Positions 1-11,474 are shown, counted from the first letter of the stretch. The stretch: DNA of 38,537 bases from CBFFRJ01 sp051486985 (GCF_051486985.1 NZ_JAHVDV010000040.1:1-38537), one strand, 5' to 3'. Notes: generated by a model not told the origin, from the sequence alone. Numbers and translations are program-made.

Positions 1-27
1 GTTTTACGAAACAGCTTCGGGTTGTGA

Positions 28-2933
<2,906 letters not shown>

Positions 2934-2959
2934 ACAACGCCGAAGCTGTTTTGGCGTGA

Positions 2960-3060
2960 GGTGGTCCCACCTGACCCCATGCCGAACTCAGAAGTGAAAC
3001 GCCGTAGCGCCGATGGTAGTGTGGGGTCTCCCCATGCGAGAGTAGGGAACTGCCAGGCAT
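2960..3060 (+). rRNA. rrf: 5S ribosomal RNA, 5' end missing or misassembled
   Basis: From GGTGGTCCCACC to CTGCCAGGCAT these 101 bases match the last 101 of the 120 nt of E. coli 5S rRNA. The first 19 or so nucleotides, including the 5' strand of helix I (TGCCTGGCGG in E. coli), are not present. The roughly 90-bp 23S-5S spacer is also reduced to 26 bases, ending in TTTTGGCGTGA. The 3' strand of helix I therefore has no proper partner. This is either a real deletion in one rrn copy or, more likely given the Ns in the 23S, an assembly collapse. Confidence 0.85.
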
Positions 3061-3071
3061 CAAACAAACAG

Positions 3072-3103
3072 AAAAGCCTCATGCGAAAGCATGGGGCTTT
3101 TTT
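3072..3103 (+). terminator. rRNA operon terminator
   Basis: Hairpin with arms AAAAGCCTCATGC and GCATGGGGCTTTT closed by a GAAA tetraloop and running into a T tract, directly after the 5S sequence. Confidence 0.9.
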
Positions 3104-3152
3104 GCTATTGTTATATCTCAAAACGTTGAACGTATTGCTAAAGGAATTGGCT

Positions 3153-3581
3153 ATGACTGTTCTGTACGCTCAGATTTATAAAAACCGAATGGTGGTTCGT
3201 AACCTTAATACGCGCCAGCAGGTCACCGGTACCCACATATTCAGCAATCAACGCATCATTATTGCCGATTTCTTTGAAGCGGAAGGTTTCCTGGCCCATC
3301 TTATTAAGCAGGTTGCACCCCGATCTTTCTGGCATGTGCTACCCGGCGCGGGAAACTTGCAGATCCTCAGCCACGCCCTGGAAATGAACGAGGGCGGGCT
3401 GTCGGCGGTAGAAGAAAGAGCCTTGCTTGAAATGACCTTCGGGGCCTCACAGGGGCGGTGTAAATATCCCAAAGTCATCGATGATGAGACGCTTCTGAAC
3501 GATGAACAGGTCCTGGCGGCGCTCAGTCGGCAGGGTAAAGACGCTAATCCCCCCGCCAGTAAGCCTAAAATTATCTCCTGA
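3153..3581 (+). CDS. yjaA: YjaA family stress-response protein
   Basis: Protein of 142 residues, about 15 longer at the C terminus than E. coli YjaA. It is recognised by its N-terminal sequence (TVLYAQIYKNRMVVRNL) and by its place between an rrn operon and metA. YjaA in E. coli is a small protein of unknown biochemistry, linked to stress responses and biofilm formation; no catalytic motif is visible here. The ATG at 3153 is chosen because AAGGAATTGG lies just upstream. The open frame continues further upstream only because it reads into the 5S gene and its terminator. In E. coli yjaB follows; here only 145 bp of non-coding sequence separate the gene from metA, so yjaB is absent. Confidence 0.85.
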   Translation: MTVLYAQIYKNRMVVRNLNTRQQVTGTHIFSNQRIIIADFFEAEGFLAHLIKQVAPRSFWHVLPGAGNLQILSHALEMNEGGLSAVEERALLEMTFGASQGRCKYPKVIDDETLLNDEQVLAALSRQGKDANPPASKPKIIS

Positions 3582-3676
3582 CCACAAATTGCCACGTTGC
3601 GACACAGTCGCGACGTGAAACTTCCTCACCTTCCACATGCAGACTCGACATTTACAGAAATCCTGGGTATCTTTCC

Positions 3677-3708
3677 AGCTGTCTGGATGTCTAAACGTTT
3701 AAACGTAT
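3677..3708 (+). promoter_or_regulatory. MetJ operator: four tandem met boxes
   Basis: Four adjacent 8-mers, AGCTGTCT, GGATGTCT, AAACGTTT and AAACGTAT, each match the met-box consensus AGACGTCT at 6 of 8 positions. MetJ with S-adenosylmethionine binds tandem met boxes cooperatively. The array ends 18 bp before the metA start, as expected for repression of metA by methionine sufficiency. Confidence 0.75.
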
Positions 3709-3726
3709 GCAGTGAGGATATAAGTT

Positions 3727-4656
3727 ATGCCGATTCGGGTGCAGGACGAGCTACCAGCCGTCAATTTCTTACGTGATGAAAACGTCTTTGTAATGACGAC
3801 GTCACGTGCAACTGGTCAGGAAATTCGTCCGCTGAAGGTACTTATTCTCAATCTGATGCCGAAGAAAATCGAGACGGAGAACCAGTTTTTACGCCTGCTT
3901 TCCAACTCTCCCCTGCAGGTTGACGTTAAACTGCTGCGTATTGATACACGAGAATCCCGCAATACACCCGTTGAGCATCTGAACAATTTCTACTGCAATT
4001 TCGATGAAATCAGCGAAGAGAATTTCGATGGACTGATCGTTACAGGCGCGCCGCTGGGGCTGGTCGAGTTTAACGATGTGGCCTACTGGCCGCAGATCCA
4101 GCAGGTGCTGGAGTGGGCCAAAGATCACGTCACCTCAACGCTTTTTGTCTGTTGGGCCGTACAGGCGGCGCTCAATATTCTGTATGGTATCCCCAAGCAA
4201 ACTCGTGAAGGAAAACTCTCCGGCGTTTACGAGCACCGCATTCTGCACCCTCATGCGCTGCTGACCCGTGGTTTTGACGATACCTTCCTGGCGCCGCACT
4301 CCCGTTACGCCGACTTCCCGGCCGCGTTGATTCGTGACTATACCGATCTTGAAATCCTGGCTGAAACAGACGATGGAGACGCTTACCTCTTCGCCAGTAA
4401 AGACAAGCGTATCGCCTTTGTTACCGGCCACCCTGAGTATGATGCCAACACCCTGGCGGGAGAATATTTCCGCGATGTGGAGGCGGGGCTGTCACCAGAG
4501 GTTCCCTATAACTATTTTCCTAAAAACGATCCGCAGAACAAACCGCATGCTACCTGGCGTAGCCATGGAAACCTGCTGTTTATCAACTGGTTGAACTACT
4601 ATGTTTACCAGATCACCCCTTACGATCTGCGCCACATGAACCCCACTCTGGACTGA
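3727..4656 (+). CDS. metA: homoserine O-succinyltransferase
   Basis: Transfers the succinyl group of succinyl-CoA to L-homoserine, the first committed step of methionine synthesis, in the cytoplasm. The 309-residue product equals E. coli MetA in length. The catalytic Cys142 (FVCWAVQ) and the His235/Glu237 pair (GHPEYD) are in place. The ATG at 3727 follows GAGGAT at a normal distance. Four met boxes upstream indicate MetJ control. A strong terminator follows, so metA is monocistronic and separate from aceB. Nothing unusual is seen. Confidence 0.98.
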   Translation: MPIRVQDELPAVNFLRDENVFVMTTSRATGQEIRPLKVLILNLMPKKIETENQFLRLLSNSPLQVDVKLLRIDTRESRNTPVEHLNNFYCNFDEISEENFDGLIVTGAPLGLVEFNDVAYWPQIQQVLEWAKDHVTSTLFVCWAVQAALNILYGIPKQTREGKLSGVYEHRILHPHALLTRGFDDTFLAPHSRYADFPAALIRDYTDLEILAETDDGDAYLFASKDKRIAFVTGHPEYDANTLAGEYFRDVEAGLSPEVPYNYFPKNDPQNKPHATWRSHGNLLFINWLNYYVYQITPYDLRHMNPTLD

Positions 4657-4694
4657 TCCATTTGCGGGATCGTTAACCGTTTCAGCAGCATTTT

Positions 4695-4720
4695 AAGGCA
4701 CCTTCGGGTGCCTTTTTTAT
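4695..4720 (+). terminator. metA terminator
   Basis: Perfect 8-bp hairpin AAGGCACC / GGTGCCTT with a TTCG tetraloop followed by TTTTAT. Confidence 0.93.
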
Positions 4721-4794
4721 TTCCGAAACCCCCTCCATGAACGATACAAACTTTAAATCATTTGTTATCAATACGTTAAATTGATTTTAAATTA

Positions 4795-4831
4795 AAAATG
4801 GAAATTGTTTTTGATTTTGGATTTTAATTGA
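4795..4831 (+). promoter_or_regulatory. IclR operator / aceBAK promoter region
   Basis: The stretch AAAAATGGAAATTGTTTTTG, followed by ATTTTGGATTTTAATTGAG, is very similar to the IclR-protected region upstream of E. coli aceB. The following GAGTAGTCTTA and CTGAACGAAAA blocks are conserved too. The location, 90-120 bp before the aceB start, agrees. A possible promoter is TTGATT (4811) with TCTTAT (4836), but this assignment is weak. IclR binding here represses the operon when acetate or fatty acids are absent. Confidence 0.7.
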
Positions 4832-4917
4832 GTAGTCTTATTTCTGCTGAACGAAAAAACGACAACCTGTCTCTTTCAGCGTGGGGACGTATTCGGATCA
4901 CTGACGAGGGCTGCGTA

Positions 4918-6519
4918 ATGACACAACAGGCAACGACAACGGACGAACTGACGTTTATTAAACCTTCTGGCGAGCGGGAAGAGCATATTCTTACGCCCGG
5001 TGCGGTAGAGTTTTTGACTGAACTGGTTACGCGCTTTACGCCACAACGTAATAAACTGCTGGCGGCACGCATCCAGCAACAACAGGCTATTGACGAAGGG
5101 ACGCTTCCTGATTTTATTTCGGAAACGGATTCCATTAGAAATAGTGAATGGAAGATCCGTGGGATTCCGGCTGACCTCATGGATCGCCGCGTAGAGATCA
5201 CCGGGCCGGTAGAGCGCAAGATGGTGATCAACGCGCTCAACGCCAATGTGAAGGTCTTCATGGCGGATTTTGAAGATTCCCTCTCACCCGACTGGGACAA
5301 AGTTATTGAGGGACAGGTTAACCTGCGCGATGCAGTGAACGGCACCATCAGTTACACCAACGATGCCGGGAAAATTTACCAACTTAAGCCCAATCCGGCG
5401 GTACTGATTTGCCGTGTGCGCGGTCTGCATCTGCCAGAAAAACATGTTACCTGGCGGGGTGAAGCCATTCCCGGTAGCCTGTTTGATTTCGCGCTCTACT
5501 TCTTCCACAACTATAAAGCGCTCCTGGCTAAAGGCAGCGGCCCCTATTTCTATCTGCCAAAAACCCAGGCCTGGCAGGAAGCCGCATGGTGGAGTGAGGT
5601 TTTCAGCTATAGCGAAGATCGCTTTAATCTGCCTCGCGGCACCATCAAAGCCACCCTGTTGATTGAAACGCTGCCTGCGGTTTTCCAGATGGATGAGATC
5701 CTGCACGCGTTGCGCGACCATATTGTGGGGCTTAACTGTGGTCGCTGGGACTATATTTTCAGCTATATCAAGACACTGAAAAACCACCCGGACCGGGTGT
5801 TGCCTGACCGTCAGGTCGTTACTATGGACAAACCTTTCCTCAATGCCTATTCGCGTCTGTTGATCAAAACCTGCCACAAACGCGGCGCGTTTGCGATGGG
5901 CGGTATGGCGGCCTTCATTCCGAGTAAAGATACTGAGCGCAACAATCAGGTGCTGGAGAAAGTTAAAGCGGACAAAGCGCTGGAAGCCAACAATGGGCAT
6001 GACGGAACCTGGATTGCGCACCCTGGTCTTGCCGACACGGCGATGGACGTCTTTAGCAAAGCGTTGGGTGAGAATCCTAATCAGCTCTCTGTCACCCGGG
6101 AAGAAGATGCACCTATTACCGCAGAACAACTGTTAGCGCCAGCTGACGGTGAACGAACTGAAAAGGGGATGCGCGCCAATATCCGCGTGGCGGTGCAGTA
6201 CATCGAAGCCTGGATCTCCGGCAATGGGTGTGTGCCGATCTATGGTCTGATGGAGGACGCGGCCACGGCTGAAATCTCCCGCACCTCCATCTGGCAGTGG
6301 ATCCACCACGAGAAAACACTCAGTAACGGTAAGCCTGTGACCAAAGCCCTGTTCCGCCAGATGCTTGCTGAAGAGATGCGGGTCATTCAGGACGAGCTGG
6401 GGGAGCACCGCTTCAGCAGCGGTCGTTTCAACGATGCCGCGCGGTTGATGGAACAAATCACCACTTCTGATGAGCTGATTGATTTCCTGACCTTGCCGGG
6501 CTACCGCCTGCTCGCATAA
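4918..6519 (+). CDS. aceB: malate synthase A
   Basis: Condenses glyoxylate with acetyl-CoA to give malate, the second enzyme of the glyoxylate shunt. The 533-residue product is the same length as E. coli AceB and nearly identical through the core, including the NCGRWDYIFSYIK signature and the C terminus LTLPGYRLLA. The ATG at 4918 is chosen over an upstream in-frame TTG (4828). It is preceded by GAGGG, and translation from it reproduces the family N terminus MTQQATTTDEL. It is the first gene of aceBAK, under IclR control. A 168-bp spacer separates it from aceA. Confidence 0.98.
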   Translation: MTQQATTTDELTFIKPSGEREEHILTPGAVEFLTELVTRFTPQRNKLLAARIQQQQAIDEGTLPDFISETDSIRNSEWKIRGIPADLMDRRVEITGPVERKMVINALNANVKVFMADFEDSLSPDWDKVIEGQVNLRDAVNGTISYTNDAGKIYQLKPNPAVLICRVRGLHLPEKHVTWRGEAIPGSLFDFALYFFHNYKALLAKGSGPYFYLPKTQAWQEAAWWSEVFSYSEDRFNLPRGTIKATLLIETLPAVFQMDEILHALRDHIVGLNCGRWDYIFSYIKTLKNHPDRVLPDRQVVTMDKPFLNAYSRLLIKTCHKRGAFAMGGMAAFIPSKDTERNNQVLEKVKADKALEANNGHDGTWIAHPGLADTAMDVFSKALGENPNQLSVTREEDAPITAEQLLAPADGERTEKGMRANIRVAVQYIEAWISGNGCVPIYGLMEDAATAEISRTSIWQWIHHEKTLSNGKPVTKALFRQMLAEEMRVIQDELGEHRFSSGRFNDAARLMEQITTSDELIDFLTLPGYRLLA

Positions 6520-6687
6520 CGCCCAGGCTATTTTGTTCGCCATTTTGACTTCGGGCAGTTCTGAGACAAAACGCAACACGTTTTAAACGCCCTGGGGTGG
6601 TCCCGAAGGGATAAGCGGCTTCCCGAAAGCAAACTGCCTTCACTAATAACGCCTGGGTTGCCAGGATAAAAAATGGAGCATCTGCAC

Positions 6688-7992
6688 ATGAAAACCCGTA
6701 CCCAACAAATCGAAGAATTACAAAAAGAATGGACTCACTCTCGCTGGGAAGGCATTACACGTCCTTACAGCGCGGAAGAGGTGGTGAAATTACGTGGCTC
6801 GGTGAACCCGGAATATACGCTGGCGCAGCTGGGTGCCGCGAAAATGTGGCGTTTATTGCATGGCGAATCGAAGAAAGGCTATGTCAACAGTCTGGGCGCG
6901 CTGACCGGTGGGCAGGCACTGCAGCAGGCGAAGGCGGGCGTGGAAGCCATTTATTTGTCCGGCTGGCAGGTGGCCGCAGATGCGAACCTCGCATCCAGCA
7001 TGTATCCGGATCAATCGCTCTATCCGGCTAACTCCGTGCCCTCCGTGGTGGATCGGATCAACAACACCTTCCGCCGCGCGGATCAGATCCAGTGGTCATC
7101 CGGTATTGAACCCAACGATCCGCGCTACGTGGACTACTTCCTGCCGATCGTCGCCGATGCGGAAGCCGGATTTGGCGGTGTACTGAATGCCTTCGAGCTG
7201 ATGAAATCGATGATTGAAGCCGGTGCAGCGGCGGTTCACTTCGAAGATCAACTCGCCTCGGTGAAAAAATGCGGACATATGGGCGGCAAGGTACTGGTTC
7301 CGACGCAGGAAGCAGTGCAGAAACTGGTGGCCGCACGCCTGGCGGCAGATGTACTGGGGGTGCCAACGCTGGTGATTGCGCGTACCGATGCTGACGCGGC
7401 GGATTTGATCACTTCTGATTGCGACCCTTACGACAGCGCATTCATTACCGGTGAGCGCACCAGCGAAGGGTTTTACCGTACTCACGCCGGTATCGAACAG
7501 GCTATCAGCCGTGGCCTGGCGTATGCGCCTTATGCTGATTTAGTGTGGTGTGAAACCTCCACACCGGACCTGGCGCTGGCGAAGCGCTTCGCCGATGCGA
7601 TTCATGCGAAGTTCCCAGGGAAATTGCTGGCCTACAACTGTTCTCCCTCATTTAACTGGCAGAAAAATCTGGACGATCAAACCATCGCCAGTTTCCAGCA
7701 ACAGTTGTCAGACATGGGCTACAAGTATCAGTTTATTACGCTCGCGGGTATTCACAGCATGTGGTTCAACATGTTCGATCTGGCGCGTTCTTATGCGCAG
7801 GGCGAAGGAATGCGTCACTACGTCGAAAAAGTGCAGCAACCGGAATTTGCCGCCGCCAAAGAGGGTTATACCTTTGTGTCCCATCAGCAGGAGGTGGGGA
7901 CGGGTTATTTCGATAAGGTCACCACTATCATCCAGGGTGGCGTTTCGTCGGTGACGGCGCTGACCGGGTCAACGGAAGAGTCGCAGTTTTAA
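6688..7992 (+). CDS. aceA: isocitrate lyase
   Basis: Cleaves isocitrate to succinate and glyoxylate, the branch-point step of the glyoxylate shunt. The 434-residue length matches E. coli AceA. The KKCGHMGGKVL motif carries the catalytic cysteine, and the C terminus is TALTGSTEESQF. The start at 6688 is preferred to an in-frame ATG 15 bp upstream, because that codon lies inside the AUGGAG ribosome-binding segment and the family N terminus is MKTRTQQIEEL. It is the second gene of aceBAK. It is followed by an unusual 119-bp repeat array instead of a simple spacer. Confidence 0.98.
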   Translation: MKTRTQQIEELQKEWTHSRWEGITRPYSAEEVVKLRGSVNPEYTLAQLGAAKMWRLLHGESKKGYVNSLGALTGGQALQQAKAGVEAIYLSGWQVAADANLASSMYPDQSLYPANSVPSVVDRINNTFRRADQIQWSSGIEPNDPRYVDYFLPIVADAEAGFGGVLNAFELMKSMIEAGAAAVHFEDQLASVKKCGHMGGKVLVPTQEAVQKLVAARLAADVLGVPTLVIARTDADAADLITSDCDPYDSAFITGERTSEGFYRTHAGIEQAISRGLAYAPYADLVWCETSTPDLALAKRFADAIHAKFPGKLLAYNCSPSFNWQKNLDDQTIASFQQQLSDMGYKYQFITLAGIHSMWFNMFDLARSYAQGEGMRHYVEKVQQPEFAAAKEGYTFVSHQQEVGTGYFDKVTTIIQGGVSSVTALTGSTEESQF

Positions 7993-7996
7993 TTTT

Positions 7997-8520
7997 CCCC
8001 TCACCCTAACCCTCTCCCCATTGGGGAGAGGGAACTGGCCGTGCTCGCCTTTTTTTGTGGGGATTCCCCAACCCTTAGGGAGAGAGGATGACAGGGTTGG
8101 GTGCTCAGGATTCGTGCCGTTTTTTTCTCCCTCTCCCCATTGGGGAGCGGGAACTGGCCGTGCTCGCTTTTTTGGTGGGGATTTCCCAATCCGCAGGGAG
8201 AGAGGATGACAGGGGTGGGTGGTCAGGATTCGTGCCGTTTTTTTCTCCCTCTCCCCATTGGGGAGCGGGAACTGGCCGTGCTCGCTTTTTTGGTGGGGAT
8301 TTCCCAACCCTCAGGGAGAGAGGATGACAGGGGTGGGTGGTCAGGATTCGTGCCGTTTTTTTTCTCCCTCTCCCCATTGGGGAGAGGGAACTGGCCGTGC
8401 TCGCCTTTTTTTGTGGGGATTCCCCAACCCTCAGGGAGAGAGGATGACAGGGTTGGGGGCTCAGGATTCGTGCCGTTTTTTTCTCCCTCGCCCCTCCGGG
8501 GAGAGGGCCGGGGTGAGGGG
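7997..8520. repeat. four-copy 118-119 bp tandem array with palindromic ends, between aceA and aceK
   Basis: Four head-to-tail units start at 8012, 8131, 8249 and 8368, of 119, 118, 119 and 119 bp. Each opens with CTCTCCCCATTGGGGAG and ends with GGATTCGTGCCGTTTTTTTCTCC. A truncated fifth start lies at 8487. The array is bounded by an inverted repeat: CCCCTCACCC...CTCTCCCC at 7997-8019 and GGGGAGAGGG...GGTGAGGGG at 8498-8520, with 3 mismatches in 23. The right arm ends 5 bp before the aceK ATG. Long open frames across this array on both strands are products of the repeat, not genes. Confidence 0.95.
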
Positions 8521-8525
8521 ACGCT

Positions 8526-10247
8526 ATGTCGCGTGGGCTGGAACTACTGATTGCACAAACCATTCTGCAGGGCTTCGACGCCCAGTATGGTCGTTTTCTG
8601 GAGGTTACCTCCGGGGCGCAGCAGCGCTTTGAACAAGCCGACTGGCATGCGGTACAGCAGGCGATGAAACAACGCATCCATCTCTACGATCACCATGTGG
8701 GGCTGGTGGTGGAACAACTGCGCTGTATTACTGATAACCCGCGCCCTGACCCCGATTTTCTCCTTCAGGTTAAAGCGCACTATACCCAGCTTCTTCCGGA
8801 CTATCCGCGCTATGAAATCGCCGAGAGTTTTTTTAACTCCGTATATTGCCGCCTGTTCGATCACCATGCGCTGACGCCCGAGCGGCTATTCATATTCAGT
8901 TCTCAGCCAGAACGCCATTTTCGTGAGCATGCCCGTCCGCTGGCAAAAGATTTTTACCCTGAAGCTTGTTGGGAAACGCTGCTGACGCGGGTGCTCAGTG
9001 ATTTACCATTACGCCTGCCCTGGCAGAACCTGACGCGGGACGTGGGCTACATCATTGCCCATCTGGTGGAAACCTTCGGTGTTGAGGTGCTACGCAAGGC
9101 GCATCTGCATATCGCCAATGAACTCTTTTATCGTAATAAAGCGGCCTGGCTGGTAGGCAAACTGGTTACGCCTGCGGGGACGCTGCCTTTTTTGTTGCCG
9201 ATTCACCGTAGCGATGATGGCGAGCTTTTTGTGGATACCTGTCTGACGGCCATCGCTGAAGCCAGCATCGTATTTGGCTTCGCCCGCTCCTACTTTATGG
9301 TTTATGCACCACAGCCTGCCGCGCTGGTGGAGTGGCTGCGGGAAATCCTGCCCGGCAAAACTACCGCCGAGTTGTATATGGCAATTGGCTGCCAGAAGCA
9401 TGGCAAAACCGAAAGCTACCGTGAATATCTGAGCTACCTTGCGGGCAGTGATGAGCAGTTTATCGAAGCGCCGGGCATACGCGGCATGGTGATGCTGGTG
9501 TTCACTCTGCCGGGCTTTGATCGGGTGTTTAAAATCATTAAGGACCAGTTCCCGCCGCAAAAAGAGATGAGTGCCGCCCATGTACGTGCCTGCTATCAGC
9601 TTGTCAAAGAGCACGATCGCGTAGGGCGCATGGCGGACACCCAGGAGTTCGAAAACTTCGTGCTGGAGAAACGCCGGATAGCACCAGAATTAATGGCATT
9701 GCTATTTAAAGAGGCATCACAAAAGATCACCGACCTCGGCGATCGCATTGTCATCAGCCATCTTTATATCGAGCGGCGGATGGTGCCGCTCAATCTGTGG
9801 TTTGAGCGGGTAAGCGGTCAGCAGCTGCGCGATGCCGTTGAGGAGTATGGTAACGCGATTCGCCAGCTTGCGGCCGCGAATATTTTTCCCGGCGATATGT
9901 TGTTTAAAAACTTCGGCGTCACCCGCCACGGGCGTGTGGTGTTCTACGACTATGACGAAATTTGCTACATGACCGAGGTGAATTTCCGGGATATTCCTCC
10001 GCCGCGCTACCCGGAAGACGAGATGAGTGCGGAACCCTGGTACAGCGTCGCGCCGGGAGATGTGTTCCCGGAGGAATTTCGCCACTGGCTCTGCGCAGAC
10101 CCGCAAATCGGACCTTTATTTGAGGAGATGCATGCGGACCTGCTGCGGGCAGATTACTGGCGCGGGTTACAAACACGTATTAAAAACGGCCACGTGGAGG
10201 ATGTTTACGCCTACCGCCGGCGCCAGCGGTTTTGTATTAGAAGGTAA
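8526..10247 (+). CDS. aceK: isocitrate dehydrogenase kinase/phosphatase
   Basis: Bifunctional enzyme that phosphorylates and dephosphorylates isocitrate dehydrogenase, and so decides whether isocitrate enters the glyoxylate shunt or the TCA cycle. The protein has 573 residues (578 in E. coli; the last residues differ). The catalytic segment FPGDMLFKNFG places an Asp at residue 457, as in E. coli, followed by VVFYDYDEICYMTE. The start ATG at 8526 is preceded by GTGAGGGGAC, which is the right end of the upstream repeat array, so the ribosome binding site is part of the repeat. A terminator follows 4 bp after the stop codon. Confidence 0.97.
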   Translation: MSRGLELLIAQTILQGFDAQYGRFLEVTSGAQQRFEQADWHAVQQAMKQRIHLYDHHVGLVVEQLRCITDNPRPDPDFLLQVKAHYTQLLPDYPRYEIAESFFNSVYCRLFDHHALTPERLFIFSSQPERHFREHARPLAKDFYPEACWETLLTRVLSDLPLRLPWQNLTRDVGYIIAHLVETFGVEVLRKAHLHIANELFYRNKAAWLVGKLVTPAGTLPFLLPIHRSDDGELFVDTCLTAIAEASIVFGFARSYFMVYAPQPAALVEWLREILPGKTTAELYMAIGCQKHGKTESYREYLSYLAGSDEQFIEAPGIRGMVMLVFTLPGFDRVFKIIKDQFPPQKEMSAAHVRACYQLVKEHDRVGRMADTQEFENFVLEKRRIAPELMALLFKEASQKITDLGDRIVISHLYIERRMVPLNLWFERVSGQQLRDAVEEYGNAIRQLAAANIFPGDMLFKNFGVTRHGRVVFYDYDEICYMTEVNFRDIPPPRYPEDEMSAEPWYSVAPGDVFPEEFRHWLCADPQIGPLFEEMHADLLRADYWRGLQTRIKNGHVEDVYAYRRRQRFCIRR

Positions 10248-10251
10248 AAGC

Positions 10252-10277
10252 AAAACGGCAACATTGTTGCCGTTTTT
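10252..10277 (+). terminator. aceBAK terminator
   Basis: Perfect 11-bp hairpin AAAACGGCAAC / GTTGCCGTTTT with a 3-nt ATT loop and a terminal T run. Confidence 0.92.
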
Positions 10278-10301
10278 AGGGTTTGTACCTTCTCACTGTA
10301 A

Positions 10302-10446
10302 CTGTTTTATTCACATTGCGCTGTGTTATCGCTGTAAAGCGTAATGTTACTGAGGCCTCCTCTCCCGGTGGGCTGAGGAATCCTCATAAAAAATGCGAGC
10401 ACAGACGGTTCCCTCTCCTCTTAGGGGAGAGGGCCAGGATAAGGGC
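10302..10446 (+). repeat. composite dispersed repeat
   Basis: Two parts in the aceK-iclR gap. First, 10302-10356 (CTGTTTTATTC...TGTTATCGCTGTAAAGCGTAA...) is about 85% identical to the reverse strand of 37849-37903. Second, 10411-10446 contains CCCTCTCCTCTTAGGGGAGAGGGCC-type sequence, half of the palindrome family seen at 7997-8520 and 37588-38357. The two parts occur in the same order and orientation at both loci. On the minus strand the second part also forms a hairpin downstream of iclR. Confidence 0.75.
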
Positions 10447-10453
10447 ATCAGCC

Positions 10454-11281
10454 TTAGCGCATCCCGCCCCAGGCCAGCGTCACCTCTTTCGCCCCTTTGA
10501 TCGCCATCGCCCCCAGCTCCGTCACCCGGTCATCCGTGATGCGTGAAACCGGACCCGAAATAGAGATTGCCGCGAACGGCACGCCATGTTCATCATAAAT
10601 ACAGGCGGCAACGCAGCGCAGACCCAGTGCATGCTCTTCGTCATCAAAGGAGTAGCCGCGCTTGCGCGTCTGGGCAAGATCTTCTTTAAGATGTATCGGC
10701 GAGACCAGCGTCGCATGGGTATAAGCATGCAGCCCTTTACGATGCAGCAAGCCCGTGACCTGCTCCTCGCTTAACTGAGACAGAAAAGCTTTCCCCGCCC
10801 CTGAAGCGTGCATCGGCAGCTTGCCGCCAATCGGTGCGGACATACGCATAAGCTGGGTGCACTGCACCTGGTCGATAATAATGGCCTGATGATCGCTCTG
10901 GTCGAGTACCGCCAGGTTGACCGTTTCGCCGGAGTTCTCCATCAGGGTGCGCAAAATCGGATGCACAATCGCCATCAGATTGCGGCTTTGCAGGAAGCTG
11001 CTGCCGACGATAAAGGCATGCGCCCCTACGGACCAGTGGCCCAGTTCGCCCACCTGACGCACAAACCCCAGTTGTTGCATGGTGGTCAGTAAGCGGTGGG
11101 TGGTGGAGTTGGGCAAGCCAGCCTGCTGTGCCAGTTCGGTTAACGCCACGCTGCCGTGGGATTCAGCAATGGACTCCAGCAGCTTAAGCCCGCGCGTTAA
11201 CGACTGGACCTGACCTGTGGGTTGCGTGGCAGCGGCAGTAGCGGGTTTTCTGCCGCGTTTAGCGGGTACATTGGCAACCAT
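10454..11281 (-). CDS. iclR: IclR transcriptional repressor of the glyoxylate operon
   Basis: The 275-residue IclR has an N-terminal winged helix-turn-helix at about residues 28-90 (SLTRGLKLLESIAES, then LPNSTTHRLLTTMQQLGF) and a C-terminal effector domain at about residues 100-275, with the GGKLPMHASGAGKAFL segment. It represses aceBAK; glyoxylate relieves and pyruvate supports repression in E. coli. The gene points toward aceK and is divergent from metH. The start is supported by AGGAG 8 nt upstream and the family N terminus (MVANVPAKRGRKPA; E. coli MVAPIPAKRGRKPA). An IclR-like palindrome just upstream suggests autoregulation. arpA, which separates aceK and iclR in E. coli, is absent. Confidence 0.98.
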   Translation of the reverse strand: MVANVPAKRGRKPATAAATQPTGQVQSLTRGLKLLESIAESHGSVALTELAQQAGLPNSTTHRLLTTMQQLGFVRQVGELGHWSVGAHAFIVGSSFLQSRNLMAIVHPILRTLMENSGETVNLAVLDQSDHQAIIIDQVQCTQLMRMSAPIGGKLPMHASGAGKAFLSQLSEEQVTGLLHRKGLHAYTHATLVSPIHLKEDLAQTRKRGYSFDDEEHALGLRCVAACIYDEHGVPFAAISISGPVSRITDDRVTELGAMAIKGAKEVTLAWGGMR

Positions 11282-11303
11282 AGCTGACTCCTTTTCTGTA
11301 TCG

Positions 11304-11317
11304 TGGAAATCATTTTC
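11304..11317 (-). promoter_or_regulatory. candidate IclR autoregulatory box
   Basis: TGGAAATCATTTTC matches the GGAAAT-N-ATTTCC palindrome reported for IclR at all but one core position. It lies 23 bp upstream of the iclR start. A TATAAT hexamer on the minus strand at 11328-11333 could be the -10 element, which would put the box near the transcription start; no good -35 is visible. Confidence 0.5.
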
Positions 11318-11370
11318 GTTTTATAGAATTATAACGCAACCCCATCAACTACTGATCGGATGAGTTCAGG

Positions 11371-11383
11371 TGAACATCTCTCA
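11371..11383 (+). promoter_or_regulatory. candidate MetR site upstream of metH
   Basis: TGAACATCTCTCA fits the MetR consensus TGAA-N5-TTCA with one mismatch, about 90 bp before the metH start in the metH-iclR divergent region. MetR activates metH in E. coli. The motif is short, so this is only a suggestion. Confidence 0.35.
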
Positions 11384-11474
11384 TGTTACCCCTGTGCGAC
11401 TTTTCCGATCTGCCAGTTTATGCCAGTATGTCCTGCTGGCCTTTTGGCCTGGTTGAGCGTCGTCGGGAGCACGT

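Noticed and set aside
7969..8677. Open frames of up to 190 codons on both strands across the aceA-aceK gap
   Set aside because: They are translations of the 119-bp repeat. Since 118 and 119 are not multiples of 3, the same peptide shifts between frames from copy to copy. A protein-coding repeat would not do this.
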